Below, piece after piece: positions 18,330 through 27,086 of a stretch of 64,000 nucleotides of DNA (the first letter of the stretch is position 1; every line of letters begins with the position of its first letter). This stretch comes from Lachnospiraceae bacterium (lineage in GTDB: Bacteria; Bacillota; Clostridia; Lachnospirales; Lachnospiraceae), in the NCBI GenBank assembly GCA_021200995.1, contig JAJQFS010000027.1, positions 1 to 64,000 of the forward strand. Reading direction: 5' to 3'. Made by a program: the position numbers and the translations under genes. A model generated the notes under the pieces. It was given only the letters and a program-made list of their open reading frames with translations, was not told the DNA's origin and ran no database searches.

Positions 18330-19106
18330 ATGGACATTTTTCTGGGATTGATGATACCACTTCTGGGGACGACGCTGGGCGCGGCCTGCGTGTTTCTGAT
18401 GAAAAAACAGATGAGCGTTCATGTACAGCGGATGCTGACGGGCTTCGCGGCGGGCGTGATGGTGGCGGCAAGCGTCTGGAGTCTTCTGATTCCGGCGATC
18501 GAGCAGTCGGAAGGTTTGGGGCAGTTTGCATTCTTCCCGGCGGCCGTCGGGTTTTGTGTCGGGATTTTATTTCTGCTTCTTCTGGATGAAATAACGCCCC
18601 ATCTGCACTTAAACAGCTCAGAGTCTGAGGGGCCGAAGAGCAATTTCAAGGACACGACCAAGCTTTTGCTGGCCGTGACAATCCATAACATTCCGGAGGG
18701 CATGGCCGTGGGTGTTGTCTATGCGGGCACACTCTCACAAAATCGTGAAATTACGGCGGCGGGCGCGCTGGCGCTCTCTTTGGGAATTGCCATTCAGAAT
18801 TTTCCGGAGGGAGCGATTATCGCCATGCCGCTTAAGTCCCGAGGCATGAGCAAGTCAAAAGCGTTTTTAAGCGGCTTTCTCTCCGGCGTGGTGGAGCCGC
18901 TGGCGGCTGTGCTGACCCTGGCGATGGCTGGGCTGATTGTGTGGGCTCTGCCGTATCTTTTAAGCTTTGCCGCCGGCGCCATGATGTATGTGGTGGTGGA
19001 GGAGCTGATCCCGGAGATTTCGCAGGGAGAGCATTCCAATATCGGAGTCATTTCTTTTTCTGTGGGGTTTGTGCTCATGATGATTCTGGATGTGGCGCTG
19101 GGGTAG
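18330..19106 (+). CDS. ZIP-family metal transporter
   Basis: A 258-residue membrane protein of the ZIP family (ZupT/GufA-like), moving Zn2+ or another divalent metal into the cytoplasm. Eight hydrophobic spans are visible. The metal-binding signature is present in span 4 (TIHNIPEGMAVGV) and span 5 (IAIQNFPEGAIIAMP). A variable loop with His and acidic residues (DEITPHLHLNSSESEG) precedes them. It ends in DVALG-TAG, the usual family end, so this TAG is a true stop. The start ATG has a weak site (agagga) about 13 bases upstream. Confidence 0.92.
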   Translation: MDIFLGLMIPLLGTTLGAACVFLMKKQMSVHVQRMLTGFAAGVMVAASVWSLLIPAIEQSEGLGQFAFFPAAVGFCVGILFLLLLDEITPHLHLNSSESEGPKSNFKDTTKLLLAVTIHNIPEGMAVGVVYAGTLSQNREITAAGALALSLGIAIQNFPEGAIIAMPLKSRGMSKSKAFLSGFLSGVVEPLAAVLTLAMAGLIVWALPYLLSFAAGAMMYVVVEELIPEISQGEHSNIGVISFSVGFVLMMILDVALG

Positions 19107-19260
19107 TTCATATCCGATGAACAGGGATCGGCACGCACTGTGATTTTGCGGTATGGGGCACAGAGCATACATCTGCGTTTTGGGACAAATGACTGTGTGT
19201 GTCGTTTTTTGGGACAAAAATCAAAATTGCCGCTTGCATTCGGGGAGCGGGAGAATATGC

Positions 19261-19289
19261 TTGAAAAAGAGAACAAAGCGGTTTATGAT
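19261..19289 (+). promoter_or_regulatory. Promoter of the 342-residue unknown gene
   Basis: TTGAAA at 19261-19266 and TATGAT at 19284-19289 are spaced by 17, 35 bases ahead of the start. The start-site region gatacaagggac recurs after the promoter-like site at 48409-48436. Confidence 0.6.
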
Positions 19290-19323
19290 GATACAAGGGA
19301 CTAAAAATCAGAGGACGAACAAA

Positions 19324-20352
19324 ATGGCAAATACAATTAACCGCATTTTGATTGAGGCGGTCGTGAAAAATACCCTGAAGGAAATCGAGGATTCTCCGGA
19401 GCGCAGCATCCGCAGACTGGTGGACATGGCGCTGAATTTTTCGGAAGGCCGTTTTAAAAATGACTTTTTCGGCGTGGCGCAGAGAATGCTGGAAAATGAG
19501 AACAGCCCCTATTATGATCTGATCCGGGACGTTGTGACACATGTGGATCATGAGCGGATCCTGCGCCTTGGCATGAACGTAGGCTTCAACAGCTGCACAG
19601 AGGGCGCGAAAACGATTCGAAAAAATGAGGAAGCGCTTGGTTTTAATATCCCCTGGGCAGTTTTTCTGCACCTGGATCAGCAGGTCCTGTTAGAAAAACC
19701 GGAGCTGTACGACCATATCTTTTCGCAGGGAGAAGCACTGGGAATTTATACCTGGATTTTATTTGAGGATGGCCCGCTGGCGGAGATACTGCCTTTGATG
19801 AAGACGCATGAGGACAGCGCTTTTTTGCCGGTCTGTGAGCCGGAAAGCGTTACGGAGGATTTCCTGGACAACGCCGCGCAGATCTATAACATGATGCCGG
19901 TTGTTCGTTATGATGAGGAAAAGACGGCCGCGTTTGACCTTCTGAGAAAGAAAAGATACCTCTACGCGGCATATCAGACTTATGGGGATCAGGACGCGGA
20001 AATGCTCACAAACGGAGATCTGTTTTACAGCGCGGAGCAGGTGCACGCTGTGCTGACGGCGCTTCTGCCTAAGCCGGATTGTGCGCAGGAGGTGAGAAAT
20101 CAGGCTGCCGCGTATGTGGAGCGGGCACGCAATGAACAGCTCTTTGGGACGATTCCATGGGAGGCATGGTATGACAGCTGCCGTGTGGATGCGATTATTT
20201 CAGGGGACGCGTGCTTCGCGGACTTTGACGCGCAGGGAAATCTGTGCGGTCCGCTGAACGGTTCACGGGAATCTGCGCTTAATGTATTTCAGAATGACCT
20301 GGCGCAGATTTTGAAGAGGGCGTTTCCGAAGGAGAAACCGTCGGCTGATTAA
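19324..20352 (+). CDS. Unrecognised 342-residue protein
   Basis: I do not recognise this protein. It is soluble, acidic and free of signal or membrane segments. Cysteines fall at VGFNSCTEGAKTIRKNEE, LPVCEPES and at the end (YDSCRVDAIISGDACFADFD, then NLCGPLN). The alternation of hydrophobic strands and helices (WAVFLHLDQQVL; YTWILFEDGPLAEILPLM) hints at a barrel like that of radical-SAM relatives, but no CxxxCxxC motif exists, so that is speculation. The start at 19324 follows gaggacgaacaaa. Its last 74 bases overlap the end of the convergent TetR gene. Expression is likely independent, from its own promoter. Confidence 0.75.
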   Translation: MANTINRILIEAVVKNTLKEIEDSPERSIRRLVDMALNFSEGRFKNDFFGVAQRMLENENSPYYDLIRDVVTHVDHERILRLGMNVGFNSCTEGAKTIRKNEEALGFNIPWAVFLHLDQQVLLEKPELYDHIFSQGEALGIYTWILFEDGPLAEILPLMKTHEDSAFLPVCEPESVTEDFLDNAAQIYNMMPVVRYDEEKTAAFDLLRKKRYLYAAYQTYGDQDAEMLTNGDLFYSAEQVHAVLTALLPKPDCAQEVRNQAAAYVERARNEQLFGTIPWEAWYDSCRVDAIISGDACFADFDAQGNLCGPLNGSRESALNVFQNDLAQILKRAFPKEKPSAD

Positions 20353-20896
20353 AGGCATCCATGTGTCTGCAGACATCCAGTGCGGTCTCCTCGATCAGAG
20401 TCCGGAAAATCTGGATGAACTGGTCAGCCGGCATGCAGTTTTTGTCGGTCAGCCAGCGGATCAGGGCGCATTCGAAGGCATCTGTCATGAAATCGATGCA
20501 CATCGGGTGAATATCGTCGCGGCCTGACACTGCCTGCATGCGGTCCTTTAACAGGGGATGGATGAATTCCCTGAAGTGCTCGGAGAAGGAATTCTGTCCG
20601 CACACCATCAGCGCCCGGCGGTAGAAGCTGCGGTTGTCATAGAAATAATGACAGAGACGCTCGATGAAACCCCATTCGTCATCAGGCGGCCAGTTGGACA
20701 TCAGCCTGATGAAATCCGTGTCAAAAATCCAGTTGACCAGGTCATATTTATCCTTGAAATGATAATAGAAGCTTTTGCAGTTCATCCCGCATTTCTCACA
20801 GATCTGCGCGACATTGATTTTCTCGAAGGGAGTTTCGCCCATGAGCTCGCGCAGAGCCTGGGCAAGCGCCTTTTTGGTGATATTGGAATCTGCCAT
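20279..20896 (-). CDS. TetR-family regulator, DhaS-like
   Basis: A 205-residue regulator. The N-terminal HTH domain reads SNITKKALAQALRELMGE ... INVAQICEKCGMNCKSFYYHFKDKYDLVNWIF, the pattern of the DhaS/TetR_C_8 group. The C-terminal part is helical with conserved RRALMVCGQNSF. Members often control dihydroxyacetone or drug-related genes; no such target is next to it. The start at 20896 follows gcggaggtagtacg. Longer upstream frames lack support. Its stop lies inside the 3' end of the convergent unknown gene, so antisense overlap is possible. Confidence 0.85.
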   Translation of the reverse strand: MADSNITKKALAQALRELMGETPFEKINVAQICEKCGMNCKSFYYHFKDKYDLVNWIFDTDFIRLMSNWPPDDEWGFIERLCHYFYDNRSFYRRALMVCGQNSFSEHFREFIHPLLKDRMQAVSGRDDIHPMCIDFMTDAFECALIRWLTDKNCMPADQFIQIFRTLIEETALDVCRHMDAFNQPTVSPSETPSSKSAPGHSEIH

Positions 20897-21066
20897 CGTA
20901 CTACCTCCGCTACATAAACCACAATATGGCAGCGCCGTTTTTACCTTTCTCATCAGTGGGGAAGACATCTCCCCATATTTGTGGGAGCAGTTACCCCTCA
21001 TATTGAGGTACATTTTAGCAAAAACAAAGTACATTTTCAAGAAAAATGTCGGATGAAAGGATCTGT

Positions 21067-21471
21067 ATGAATATTTTAATCGTAGACGCGCAGGGCGGCG
21101 GCATCGGCCGCCAGCTGGTAACAGCTATCAAACAGAATATCCCGGAGGGAGTGATTACCGCGGTCGGGACGAATTCCGCCGCGACATCGGCCATGTTAAA
21201 GGCAGGGGCGGACACTGCCGCGACAGGAGAGAACGCGGTCGTGGTCTGCAGCCGAAAAGCGGATGTGATCATTGGCCCGATCGGGATTGTGATCGCGGAT
21301 TCCCTTTATGGAGAGATTACCCCCAAAATGGCGGCGGCCATCGGGCAGAGCAACGCGAAAAAGATTCTCATTCCGATCAACCATTGTGACAACATCGTGG
21401 TGGGCGTAAGCGATTTTAACATCAGTCGTCTGCTGCAGGGAGTGATTGAGGAAGTGAGGAAGTGCTGCTGA
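21067..21471 (+). CDS. DUF3842-family protein
   Basis: A 134-residue cytoplasmic protein matching DUF3842. It has a nucleotide-binding-like N-terminus (MNILIVDAQGGGIGRQLV), a central VGTNSAATSAMLKAGADTAA and a C-terminal LIPINHCDNIVVGV. Function is unknown. The glycine-rich first loop suggests a Rossmann-like fold, which is inference. The start at 21067 follows gaaaggatctgt. It stands between the divergent TetR gene and the ECF transporter leader. Confidence 0.85.
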   Translation: MNILIVDAQGGGIGRQLVTAIKQNIPEGVITAVGTNSAATSAMLKAGADTAATGENAVVVCSRKADVIIGPIGIVIADSLYGEITPKMAAAIGQSNAKKILIPINHCDNIVVGVSDFNISRLLQGVIEEVRKCC

Positions 21472-21565
21472 CAGAAAGATTGGAGCATTGTCCGGGAAAT
21501 GATGGCAGTTTCCGGCGCGTCTGAGAGAACAGCCTGTGCCGGTTTGGAAAACGGAGAATTTTCCC

Positions 21566-21595
21566 TTGACAGAGCCTGAGTGGGAATGTTAGACT
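21566..21595 (+). promoter_or_regulatory. Promoter of the ECF S-component transcript
   Basis: TTGACA at 21566-21571 and an extended -10 (TGTTAGACT, box 21590-21595) with an 18-base spacer. It sets up a transcript start near 21602 and a leader of about 270 bases. Confidence 0.55.
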
Positions 21596-21601
21596 GTCTT
21601 T

Positions 21602-21842
21602 GGTTCGCAGGAAGCGGGCCCGCGGCGCAGAAGCGCTGCCTGCGCGTGCAGGAGAGATGCATGCGGTAAAAGATCCGGTGAGATCGAAAGGGTATTCATC
21701 CAAAACGGTTGTACCCTGAGAAATCATGAAAGCCCTGGAAAAGGGCAAATGTCCGTGAAAACAGGGCGCGGCAGTTCTATTTCACAGAATGATATGTCAG
21801 GAAGGCGTATGACTTTTCAGAAGAAAGGTGATGCGCCTTTTT
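21602..21842 (+). promoter_or_regulatory. Long structured leader with terminator, candidate riboswitch or attenuator
   Basis: A 240-base untranslated region lies between the promoter and an intrinsic terminator just ahead of the S-component start. Paired elements include gggta...taccc (about 21690-21716) and GC-rich helices at 21615-21655. It ends in copy 3 of the GGCGTATC hairpin (21802-21838) plus six T. Promoter, aptamer-length structure, terminator and transporter gene is the layout of a riboswitch. I compared it by eye with TPP, FMN, cobalamin, THF, preQ1, SAM and lysine consensus motifs and found no match. Confidence 0.5.
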
Positions 21843-21873
21843 TGCATTTATCAGTAAATGAGGAGAGAGAAAA

Positions 21874-22425
21874 ATGAACAGAAATCATGTACAAATTCAA
21901 AACATGGTGCTGGCAGCCATGTTCTTGGCTATCGGTATCATCCTTCCCACCATCACCGGCGGCATTCCGCAGATCGGAAACCTGCTGCTGCCGATGCACA
22001 TTCCGGTCTTATTCTGCGGCCTGATCTGCGGTTGGCAGTACGGCCTGATCGTCGGCTTTATTACACCGCTCCTGCGAGGAGCCATTTTCGGCATGCCGAT
22101 GTTCTATCCGACCGGCCTGGCCATGGCCTTTGAGCTGGCCACCTATGGATCGGTGATCGGCTTTCTTTATGCCCGCTTCCGTAAAAAGAACGTGGCCTCC
22201 ATTTATATGAGTCTGATCCCGGCCATGATCATCGGCCGCGTGGTCTGGGGCGTGGTCCGCGTTATCATGATGGGCGTCGGCGGCAGCGCCTTCACCTGGC
22301 AGATGTTCATCGCGGGTGCACTTTTAAACGCAATCCCGGGCATCATTTTGCAGCTGGTGCTGATTCCGGCTGTGATGGTCGCTCTGCAGAGGGCAGGAGT
22401 ATTGCACTATCAGAACCAGGCCTGA
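21874..22425 (+). CDS. ECF transporter S component, substrate unknown
   Basis: A 183-residue membrane protein with about five to six spans, the substrate-binding (S) subunit of an energy-coupling factor vitamin transporter. Key stretches are LAAMFLAIGIILPTITGGIP, LLPMHIPVLFCGLICGW, FITPLLRGAIFGMPMF and GRVVWGVVRVIMM. No ATPase (EcfA) or EcfT gene is adjacent, so it would be a group II S component sharing a module encoded elsewhere. The substrate cannot be read from sequence. The start follows aatgaggagagagaaa. A strong terminator follows. Confidence 0.85.
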   Translation: MNRNHVQIQNMVLAAMFLAIGIILPTITGGIPQIGNLLLPMHIPVLFCGLICGWQYGLIVGFITPLLRGAIFGMPMFYPTGLAMAFELATYGSVIGFLYARFRKKNVASIYMSLIPAMIIGRVVWGVVRVIMMGVGGSAFTWQMFIAGALLNAIPGIILQLVLIPAVMVALQRAGVLHYQNQA

Positions 22426-22491
22426 CACAGACACATGGGCTTTCGGTTTTCGTAAACATAAAACTGATTTTAATGAAAGCGCTCAATCTCA

Positions 22492-22530
22492 CAAAAACAG
22501 GAACCGCGGCGTTTGCGGTTCCTGTTTTTG
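22492..22530 (+). terminator. Terminator of the S-component gene
   Basis: A perfect 16-bp stem (left arm 22492-22507, right arm 22515-22530) ends in a T run. The flanking A run makes it usable in both directions. Confidence 0.9.
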
Positions 22531-22547
22531 TCTCCTGTCAAAATTTC

Positions 22548-22576
22548 TTGTCATATCTGCAAAATAAATGTAAAAT
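22548..22576 (+). promoter_or_regulatory. Promoter of the PRD regulator gene
   Basis: TTGTCA at 22548-22553, 17-base spacer, TAAAAT at 22571-22576. Confidence 0.6.
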
Positions 22577-22609
22577 AAGCGCAGAGAAGGAAGGAGATGG
22601 GGAGATACT

Positions 22610-24604
22610 GTGTTAAATGATCTGGACAGAACGATATTGCAGTGCGTAATAGAGGCGGAGCAGCCGGTTGCGAACAGGGTGCTGGCAATCCAGTGCGGCG
22701 CTGCAGTAAATACCATTCGCAAGGAGATTATGCTGTTGAATGGGGAAATTGAGGGTCGGTACGGGGTCAGAGTTGCCTCGAAGGCTTCCGTCGGGAATTA
22801 TCTGGAGGTTGTGGACGCCGCAAAAGCAGATCGAAATCTGGGAAGGCTGCGTACCTTTTTCAGGAGAAGTGACCGGATTCATATTTCCGAAAACCCGCAG
22901 GTCTATTATCTGGTGCGGAGATGCCTGTGCAGTGACGGCAGTCTGACGGTGGAGAGTCTCTGCCGGGAGCTGTACTGCTCCAGAAGCACGCTGCTGCGGG
23001 ATCTGAATGCGGTGCGCAAAATCATCGGCAGGTTTCATCTGACATTATCGAACGGCAGAGGAGACAGCGGACTGAAGGTTCTGGGAAAGGAATGGGATAT
23101 TCGCCAGTGTCTGATCTACCAGCATAAAATCTATAAAAACATCACTGGAGTGGAAGCGGAAACGCACAGTGAGTATGCGTTCAAGGCTATGTTTTACATG
23201 CAGGACGGGGAAGAGCGGTATAAAACGATCCGGGAGGATCTGGACAGGGCGCTTTACCAGCAGACGGATTTTACGGTTCCTTTTATACATTTGCCGAAAA
23301 TTGTGCATTATATCCAGTTAAGCATGAGCAGGCAGAAATATTCGGACGAGATACAGTTTTCGCAGGTGCAGACAGAACGGGTTGTGAATACCCAGGAGTA
23401 CGTTCTTGCACAGGAATTGTGTGCCAGAGAGGGAAAACACTTTGGAAAACAGATTGCTAAGAACGACGTAATCGGAACGGCTGTCCTGCTTTTGGCTTAT
23501 GAGACAAGAAATGCCAGACTGCCATTGATGAGGGAGTATCAGGAGCTTTACGACGAGACACAGCAGCTGATCAGCCTTATGACGGAGCGCTGGGGGTTTG
23601 ACAGAGCACTGTATGATGATATTTTTGTACGGGATTGCATCTGTTTTTTGTATGCACTGAGAAACAGACTGATCTATGGCGTGTACCAGGATGGAGAGTG
23701 TGTGGGAGCTGTTGAAAAGAAGGGGATCGGTTCTTCAGACGCCTGTCTGTTATTTGCCAGATTTTATGAAGAGAGACATGGCATCCGGCTTAGTAAAGAA
23801 GACACATTGAGCGCGTATTATCTCTTTCACCGTACACGGAAAAATGATACCTACTGCTACTACGCGCAGAATATTCTGGTGGTAACCCAGTACGGTTATA
23901 CCTGTGCAAGCGGGATTGCGGCCAGCATCCGCAAAAACTATAGGGAGGAAATCGGACTGGTCACCCCGATTGAGACCAACGAGAGGCCCGAAAACGTGGA
24001 AGACTATGACCTGATGGTGACTGATTTGGAAAAGGGCAGAAGAGGATTTCTGATTGAAGATTTGTATGAGATGCCGATCCTGACGGTGGAGTTTTTACTG
24101 GGAAACTCGCGCAGTGCCCAATTGGACGAGTATCTGCTGAAACTGCAAAAACAATGCGAGCTGATGGTTTTGAAAAACGAGTGTTTTCGCAGAGCCTTTC
24201 TGCAGTCCAGAGAGGAAGTTTTTGAACGGCTGGCGGAAGAAATCTGTACCTGGCGAAGCAATCGCACCTTCAGTAAAGAGGAGGCAGTGACATATCTGAG
24301 GGAAAATGATGCTTACATCGAACTGGAGAGATCGAATGGCGTTGTGTTTTTTCCGGTTCTGACGCAGGGCTGGGAGGAGCAGAAAATCGCGGTTTTTCTG
24401 AATCACAAAGCCATTCGCTGGAATGAGAGCCGTTCGCAGATTTTTGTTTGCTATAACCGCCTGCGCAGTAAACGGGATAATCATATTCTGAACAATCTGC
24501 TGCAGAGATTTGTTCATATTAGCGCGCTGACTGCCGACGAGCTGTTATATGACAGTTCCCGGACACCGGTGGAAATCCTGTATCCGCAGACGGATAAATC
24601 ATAG
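22610..24604 (+). CDS. BglG/MtlR-type PRD regulator with PTS-like domains
   Basis: A 664-residue transcriptional regulator of the PTS-controlled activator type. Layout: two N-terminal HTH segments (residues 1-60, and about 95-150 with SLTVESLCRELYCSRSTLLRD), two PTS regulation domains (about 185-290 and 300-410), an EIIB-like domain (about 415-510) and an EIIA-like C-terminal domain (about 520-650). Such proteins are switched by phosphorylation of histidines by HPr and EII components. It sits directly upstream of, and on the same strand as, a mannose-family PTS and is probably its activator. The start is GTG at 22610 after aaggaggagatggggag. It ends in TAG; the following region has no gene until 24876. 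Confidence 0.85.
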   Translation: MLNDLDRTILQCVIEAEQPVANRVLAIQCGAAVNTIRKEIMLLNGEIEGRYGVRVASKASVGNYLEVVDAAKADRNLGRLRTFFRRSDRIHISENPQVYYLVRRCLCSDGSLTVESLCRELYCSRSTLLRDLNAVRKIIGRFHLTLSNGRGDSGLKVLGKEWDIRQCLIYQHKIYKNITGVEAETHSEYAFKAMFYMQDGEERYKTIREDLDRALYQQTDFTVPFIHLPKIVHYIQLSMSRQKYSDEIQFSQVQTERVVNTQEYVLAQELCAREGKHFGKQIAKNDVIGTAVLLLAYETRNARLPLMREYQELYDETQQLISLMTERWGFDRALYDDIFVRDCICFLYALRNRLIYGVYQDGECVGAVEKKGIGSSDACLLFARFYEERHGIRLSKEDTLSAYYLFHRTRKNDTYCYYAQNILVVTQYGYTCASGIAASIRKNYREEIGLVTPIETNERPENVEDYDLMVTDLEKGRRGFLIEDLYEMPILTVEFLLGNSRSAQLDEYLLKLQKQCELMVLKNECFRRAFLQSREEVFERLAEEICTWRSNRTFSKEEAVTYLRENDAYIELERSNGVVFFPVLTQGWEEQKIAVFLNHKAIRWNESRSQIFVCYNRLRSKRDNHILNNLLQRFVHISALTADELLYDSSRTPVEILYPQTDKS

Positions 24605-24714
24605 CAAAAAAACGGAAATATTTTCGAAAACGAGGAAAGAATCACCCGAAGTGACAAAACACAGACGGCGGTTTTTTCTGATTTATGAAAATTTTACACA
24701 AATTTTATCAGATT

Positions 24715-24771
24715 TTGACTTAATGTTTATGCAAAAACGAAAACCGAAAAGGGAAAATATCTGTTTATAAT
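24715..24771 (+). promoter_or_regulatory. Likely activator-dependent promoter of the PTS operon
   Basis: A perfect TATAAT at 24766-24771 has no good -35 at the usual distance. The AT-rich stretch 24690-24750 upstream would suit binding of the PRD activator. This is inference from position. Confidence 0.4.
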
Positions 24772-24784
24772 GACAACAACGAGC

Positions 24785-24825
24785 AGCGGACGATACGAAT
24801 GAATGGGACAGAATTTTTGTCCGCT
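24785..24825 (+). promoter_or_regulatory. Leader stem-loop of the PTS operon
   Basis: agcggac and gtccgct form a 7-bp perfect stem around a 27-base loop, just after the start-site region and about 50 bases before the IIC start. It has no T tract, so it is not an ordinary terminator. Confidence 0.4.
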
Positions 24826-24875
24826 GTGAGGTATGAGGAATTTTCAAATCCATATGAGAAGGAGGGTATCAATTT

Positions 24876-25646
24876 ATGTTTACAATTCCTCAGATTGTAC
24901 TTGTGATAGTGTGGTTTACAGCCTACAACTGGCTGACCACAGCGACAGGTCTTTCCCTGACAGCCGGCGGCGTTGTGTTCAACGGCCTGGTTGTGGGCGC
25001 CATTATGGGCGACATTTCCACCGGCTTTTATCTGGGCGGCACCTATGAGCTGATGAACATCGGCTTAAACCCGTTGGGCGGTTCCACCGTACCGAACTAC
25101 AACATGGGTGTTGTGGTTGGTGTGGCGTTCGGCGCCGTGACCAGCCTGGAGACAGGTATGGCGGTCGGTATCGTTGTGGCTACCCTGGCATCCACACTGG
25201 ACGTGCTGGCAAAAATGTGCGGTTCGTTTTTCCTGCACAAGGCGCAGAACCTTCTGGACAAAAAGGACATCAAGGGCGCGCTTCGCTGGATCGACATCGG
25301 CCTCTGGCCCAGAATTCTTCTGGACGCGACAATCCCGCTGTTAATCCTCTTCATCTTCGGTTCTCCGGTTGTTGAACTGATCAACAATGTCATTCCGGCA
25401 TGGCTTCTGTCCGGGTTTAAGAACGCGGGCAACATGCTGCCGGCTATCGGTTTTGCCATTCTGCTTCGTTCCATGAACCTGAAGGGCAATTTCCAGTATG
25501 TTATCATCGGCTTCGTGCTGTATGCGTACCTCGGCATTGGCGCTCTGGGCGCGGCTTTGGTCGGTATCGCGCTGGCGATGATCGCTTACTACAATAACCA
25601 GAAGATCGCGGATATTCAGGTGATGGGAGGTGTAGACGATGAGTAA
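24876..25646 (+). CDS. PTS mannose/sorbose-family EIIC component
   Basis: A 256-residue membrane subunit that forms the sugar channel with EIID. It has about seven hydrophobic spans and the EIIC stretches VVGAIMGDISTGFYLGGTYE and LNPLGGSTVPNYNMG, in the place where homologues carry their conserved Gly-rich loop. The start follows gagaaggagggtatcaattt. Its stop overlaps the EIID start by eight bases, so the two are coupled. The sugar is unknown; in this family it ranges over mannose, sorbose, N-acetylgalactosamine and fructose-lysine-like compounds. Confidence 0.9.
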   Translation: MFTIPQIVLVIVWFTAYNWLTTATGLSLTAGGVVFNGLVVGAIMGDISTGFYLGGTYELMNIGLNPLGGSTVPNYNMGVVVGVAFGAVTSLETGMAVGIVVATLASTLDVLAKMCGSFFLHKAQNLLDKKDIKGALRWIDIGLWPRILLDATIPLLILFIFGSPVVELINNVIPAWLLSGFKNAGNMLPAIGFAILLRSMNLKGNFQYVIIGFVLYAYLGIGALGAALVGIALAMIAYYNNQKIADIQVMGGVDDE

Positions 25647-26436
25647 ATTATCACAGAAAGACATACGTCAGGCGATGATCCGCAGTATGTGTTATCAGTG
25701 GAGATCCTTCAGCTATGAGACCATGCAGTCTGCCGGATTTACTAAATTTATCACGCCTGCGCTGCAGACAATTTATGACAATGACGATGAAGTAGTAGCC
25801 GCAAAGGCGCAGAAATATCTGTCCACCTTCTATAATACGGAGAACACGATGGGACAGATCATCCACGGCGCGGTTCTGGCACTGGAGGAGAGCGAAGAAG
25901 AGGATGTGACCGAGACCGCGGTTGCTTTGAGAACCGGTCTGATGGGCCCGTTCGCCGGACTGGGCGACTCCATCTTCAAGGTCAGCAACAAGGTAATCCT
26001 TGGTTCACTGGCCGGCTATATGGCACTGGAAGGGTCTCCGGTAGGCCTGATCCTCTGCATCATTACATCCATCATTTTCAATGTGTTTGTCCGTTACTGG
26101 TTCTTCATGAGCGGTTACAAACAGGGCGTTTCCTTCATTACAGGACAGCAGAGTATGATTAAGGGCCTGACAAGCGCTGTGACCATCATGGGTCTGGTTG
26201 TGGTCGGCTGTATGATCCCGTCCACGGTTAAAATCAGTGTACCGGTTACTTATGCTTATGGGGATGCCGTTCAGTCCGTGCAGGATATCCTGGATGCGAT
26301 TTTCCCGTATCTGCTGCCGGTGCTGGTAACCTTCGGCATCTATCAGGGTCTGGGCTCCAAGAAGATGACCACCGTGAGAATGGCGTGGCTGATCATCCTG
26401 ATCTGCATCGTACTGACATTCTTCGGTATTCTGTAA
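25639..26436 (+). CDS. PTS mannose-family EIID component
   Basis: A 265-residue EIID, the second membrane subunit. It begins LSQKDIRQAMIRSMCYQWRS and carries TGLMGPFAGLGDSIFK, the EIID family hallmark, then RYWFFMSGYKQGV and C-terminal spans. It starts within the end of the EIIC gene after gatgggaggtgtagac. EIIB follows 22 bases later. Confidence 0.92.
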   Translation: MSKLSQKDIRQAMIRSMCYQWRSFSYETMQSAGFTKFITPALQTIYDNDDEVVAAKAQKYLSTFYNTENTMGQIIHGAVLALEESEEEDVTETAVALRTGLMGPFAGLGDSIFKVSNKVILGSLAGYMALEGSPVGLILCIITSIIFNVFVRYWFFMSGYKQGVSFITGQQSMIKGLTSAVTIMGLVVVGCMIPSTVKISVPVTYAYGDAVQSVQDILDAIFPYLLPVLVTFGIYQGLGSKKMTTVRMAWLIILICIVLTFFGIL

Positions 26437-26458
26437 GGAAGAGACAGGAGGTAACAGA

Positions 26459-26953
26459 ATGGGAGTATGTGCTATTCGTATAGACGAAAGACTGATTCAC
26501 GGTCAGGTTGCCACTTTGTGGCAGGGGGCATGGAACTGCCATCGCATCATGGTGATTGATGCCAAGTCTGCGAATGACCCGGTCTTAAAGTCGGTTTTAA
26601 AGATTGCCTGTCCCACAGGCGTGAAGCTCAGCGTTTTGGAAGCGGAGAAAGCCGCGGTCAATCTGCAGAGCGGCAGATATGGGAAAGAACGGATCACGAT
26701 TGTAACCAAGACACCGCAGTGCCTGTTGGATCTGATTGACAACGGCTATCAGCTGGAGTGCGATATCACAGTTGGCAATATGTCTAACGGCGCCGGCAAG
26801 AAGAGGGTGAGCAGGAATATCTGCGTCACGGAAGAGGATGTGACGAATTTCAGACGGCTGAATGATCTGGGGTACAAAATGTACGCACAGATGGTTCCAA
26901 GCGAGACTCCTTCTCCGTTTATGCCTATGCTGGAAGAGGCTGTGAAGGCGTAG
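26459..26953 (+). CDS. PTS mannose-family EIIB component
   Basis: A 164-residue cytoplasmic EIIB that passes phosphate from EIIA to the sugar. The phosphorylated histidine is His14 in IRIDERLIHGQVATLW. The rest follows the family (RIMVIDAKSANDP; ITIVTKTPQ; ITVGNMSNGAGKKRVSRNIC). The start follows gacaggaggtaacaga. It ends in TAG with a TGA four codons later, then a strong hairpin, so downstream genes of the operon are separated by an internal terminator. Confidence 0.92.
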   Translation: MGVCAIRIDERLIHGQVATLWQGAWNCHRIMVIDAKSANDPVLKSVLKIACPTGVKLSVLEAEKAAVNLQSGRYGKERITIVTKTPQCLLDLIDNGYQLECDITVGNMSNGAGKKRVSRNICVTEEDVTNFRRLNDLGYKMYAQMVPSETPSPFMPMLEEAVKA

Positions 26954-26968
26954 TGTAATCTGAATTGA

Positions 26969-27007
26969 GGGGCTGTCACATGGAAACGAGATGTGCGGCC
27001 CCTTTTT
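26969..27007 (+). terminator. Internal terminator inside the PTS operon
   Basis: ggggctg/cggcccc continues into cacat/atgtg with one bulge, followed by five T. It lies between EIIB and the downstream small membrane protein, YajC-like and EIIA genes, and would lower their expression. Confidence 0.75.
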
Positions 27008-27086
27008 CAAAATAGTCCGTCTAAGAAAGATTTAAACCAGTCCGGTATCTCGCGGGAAACAACCGGCAGACAATGGAGAAAGAACC

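Noticed and set aside
24785..24825. Terminator before the EIIC gene
   Set aside because: The 7-bp stem has a 27-base loop and is not followed by a T tract, so it was listed only as a leader stem-loop.
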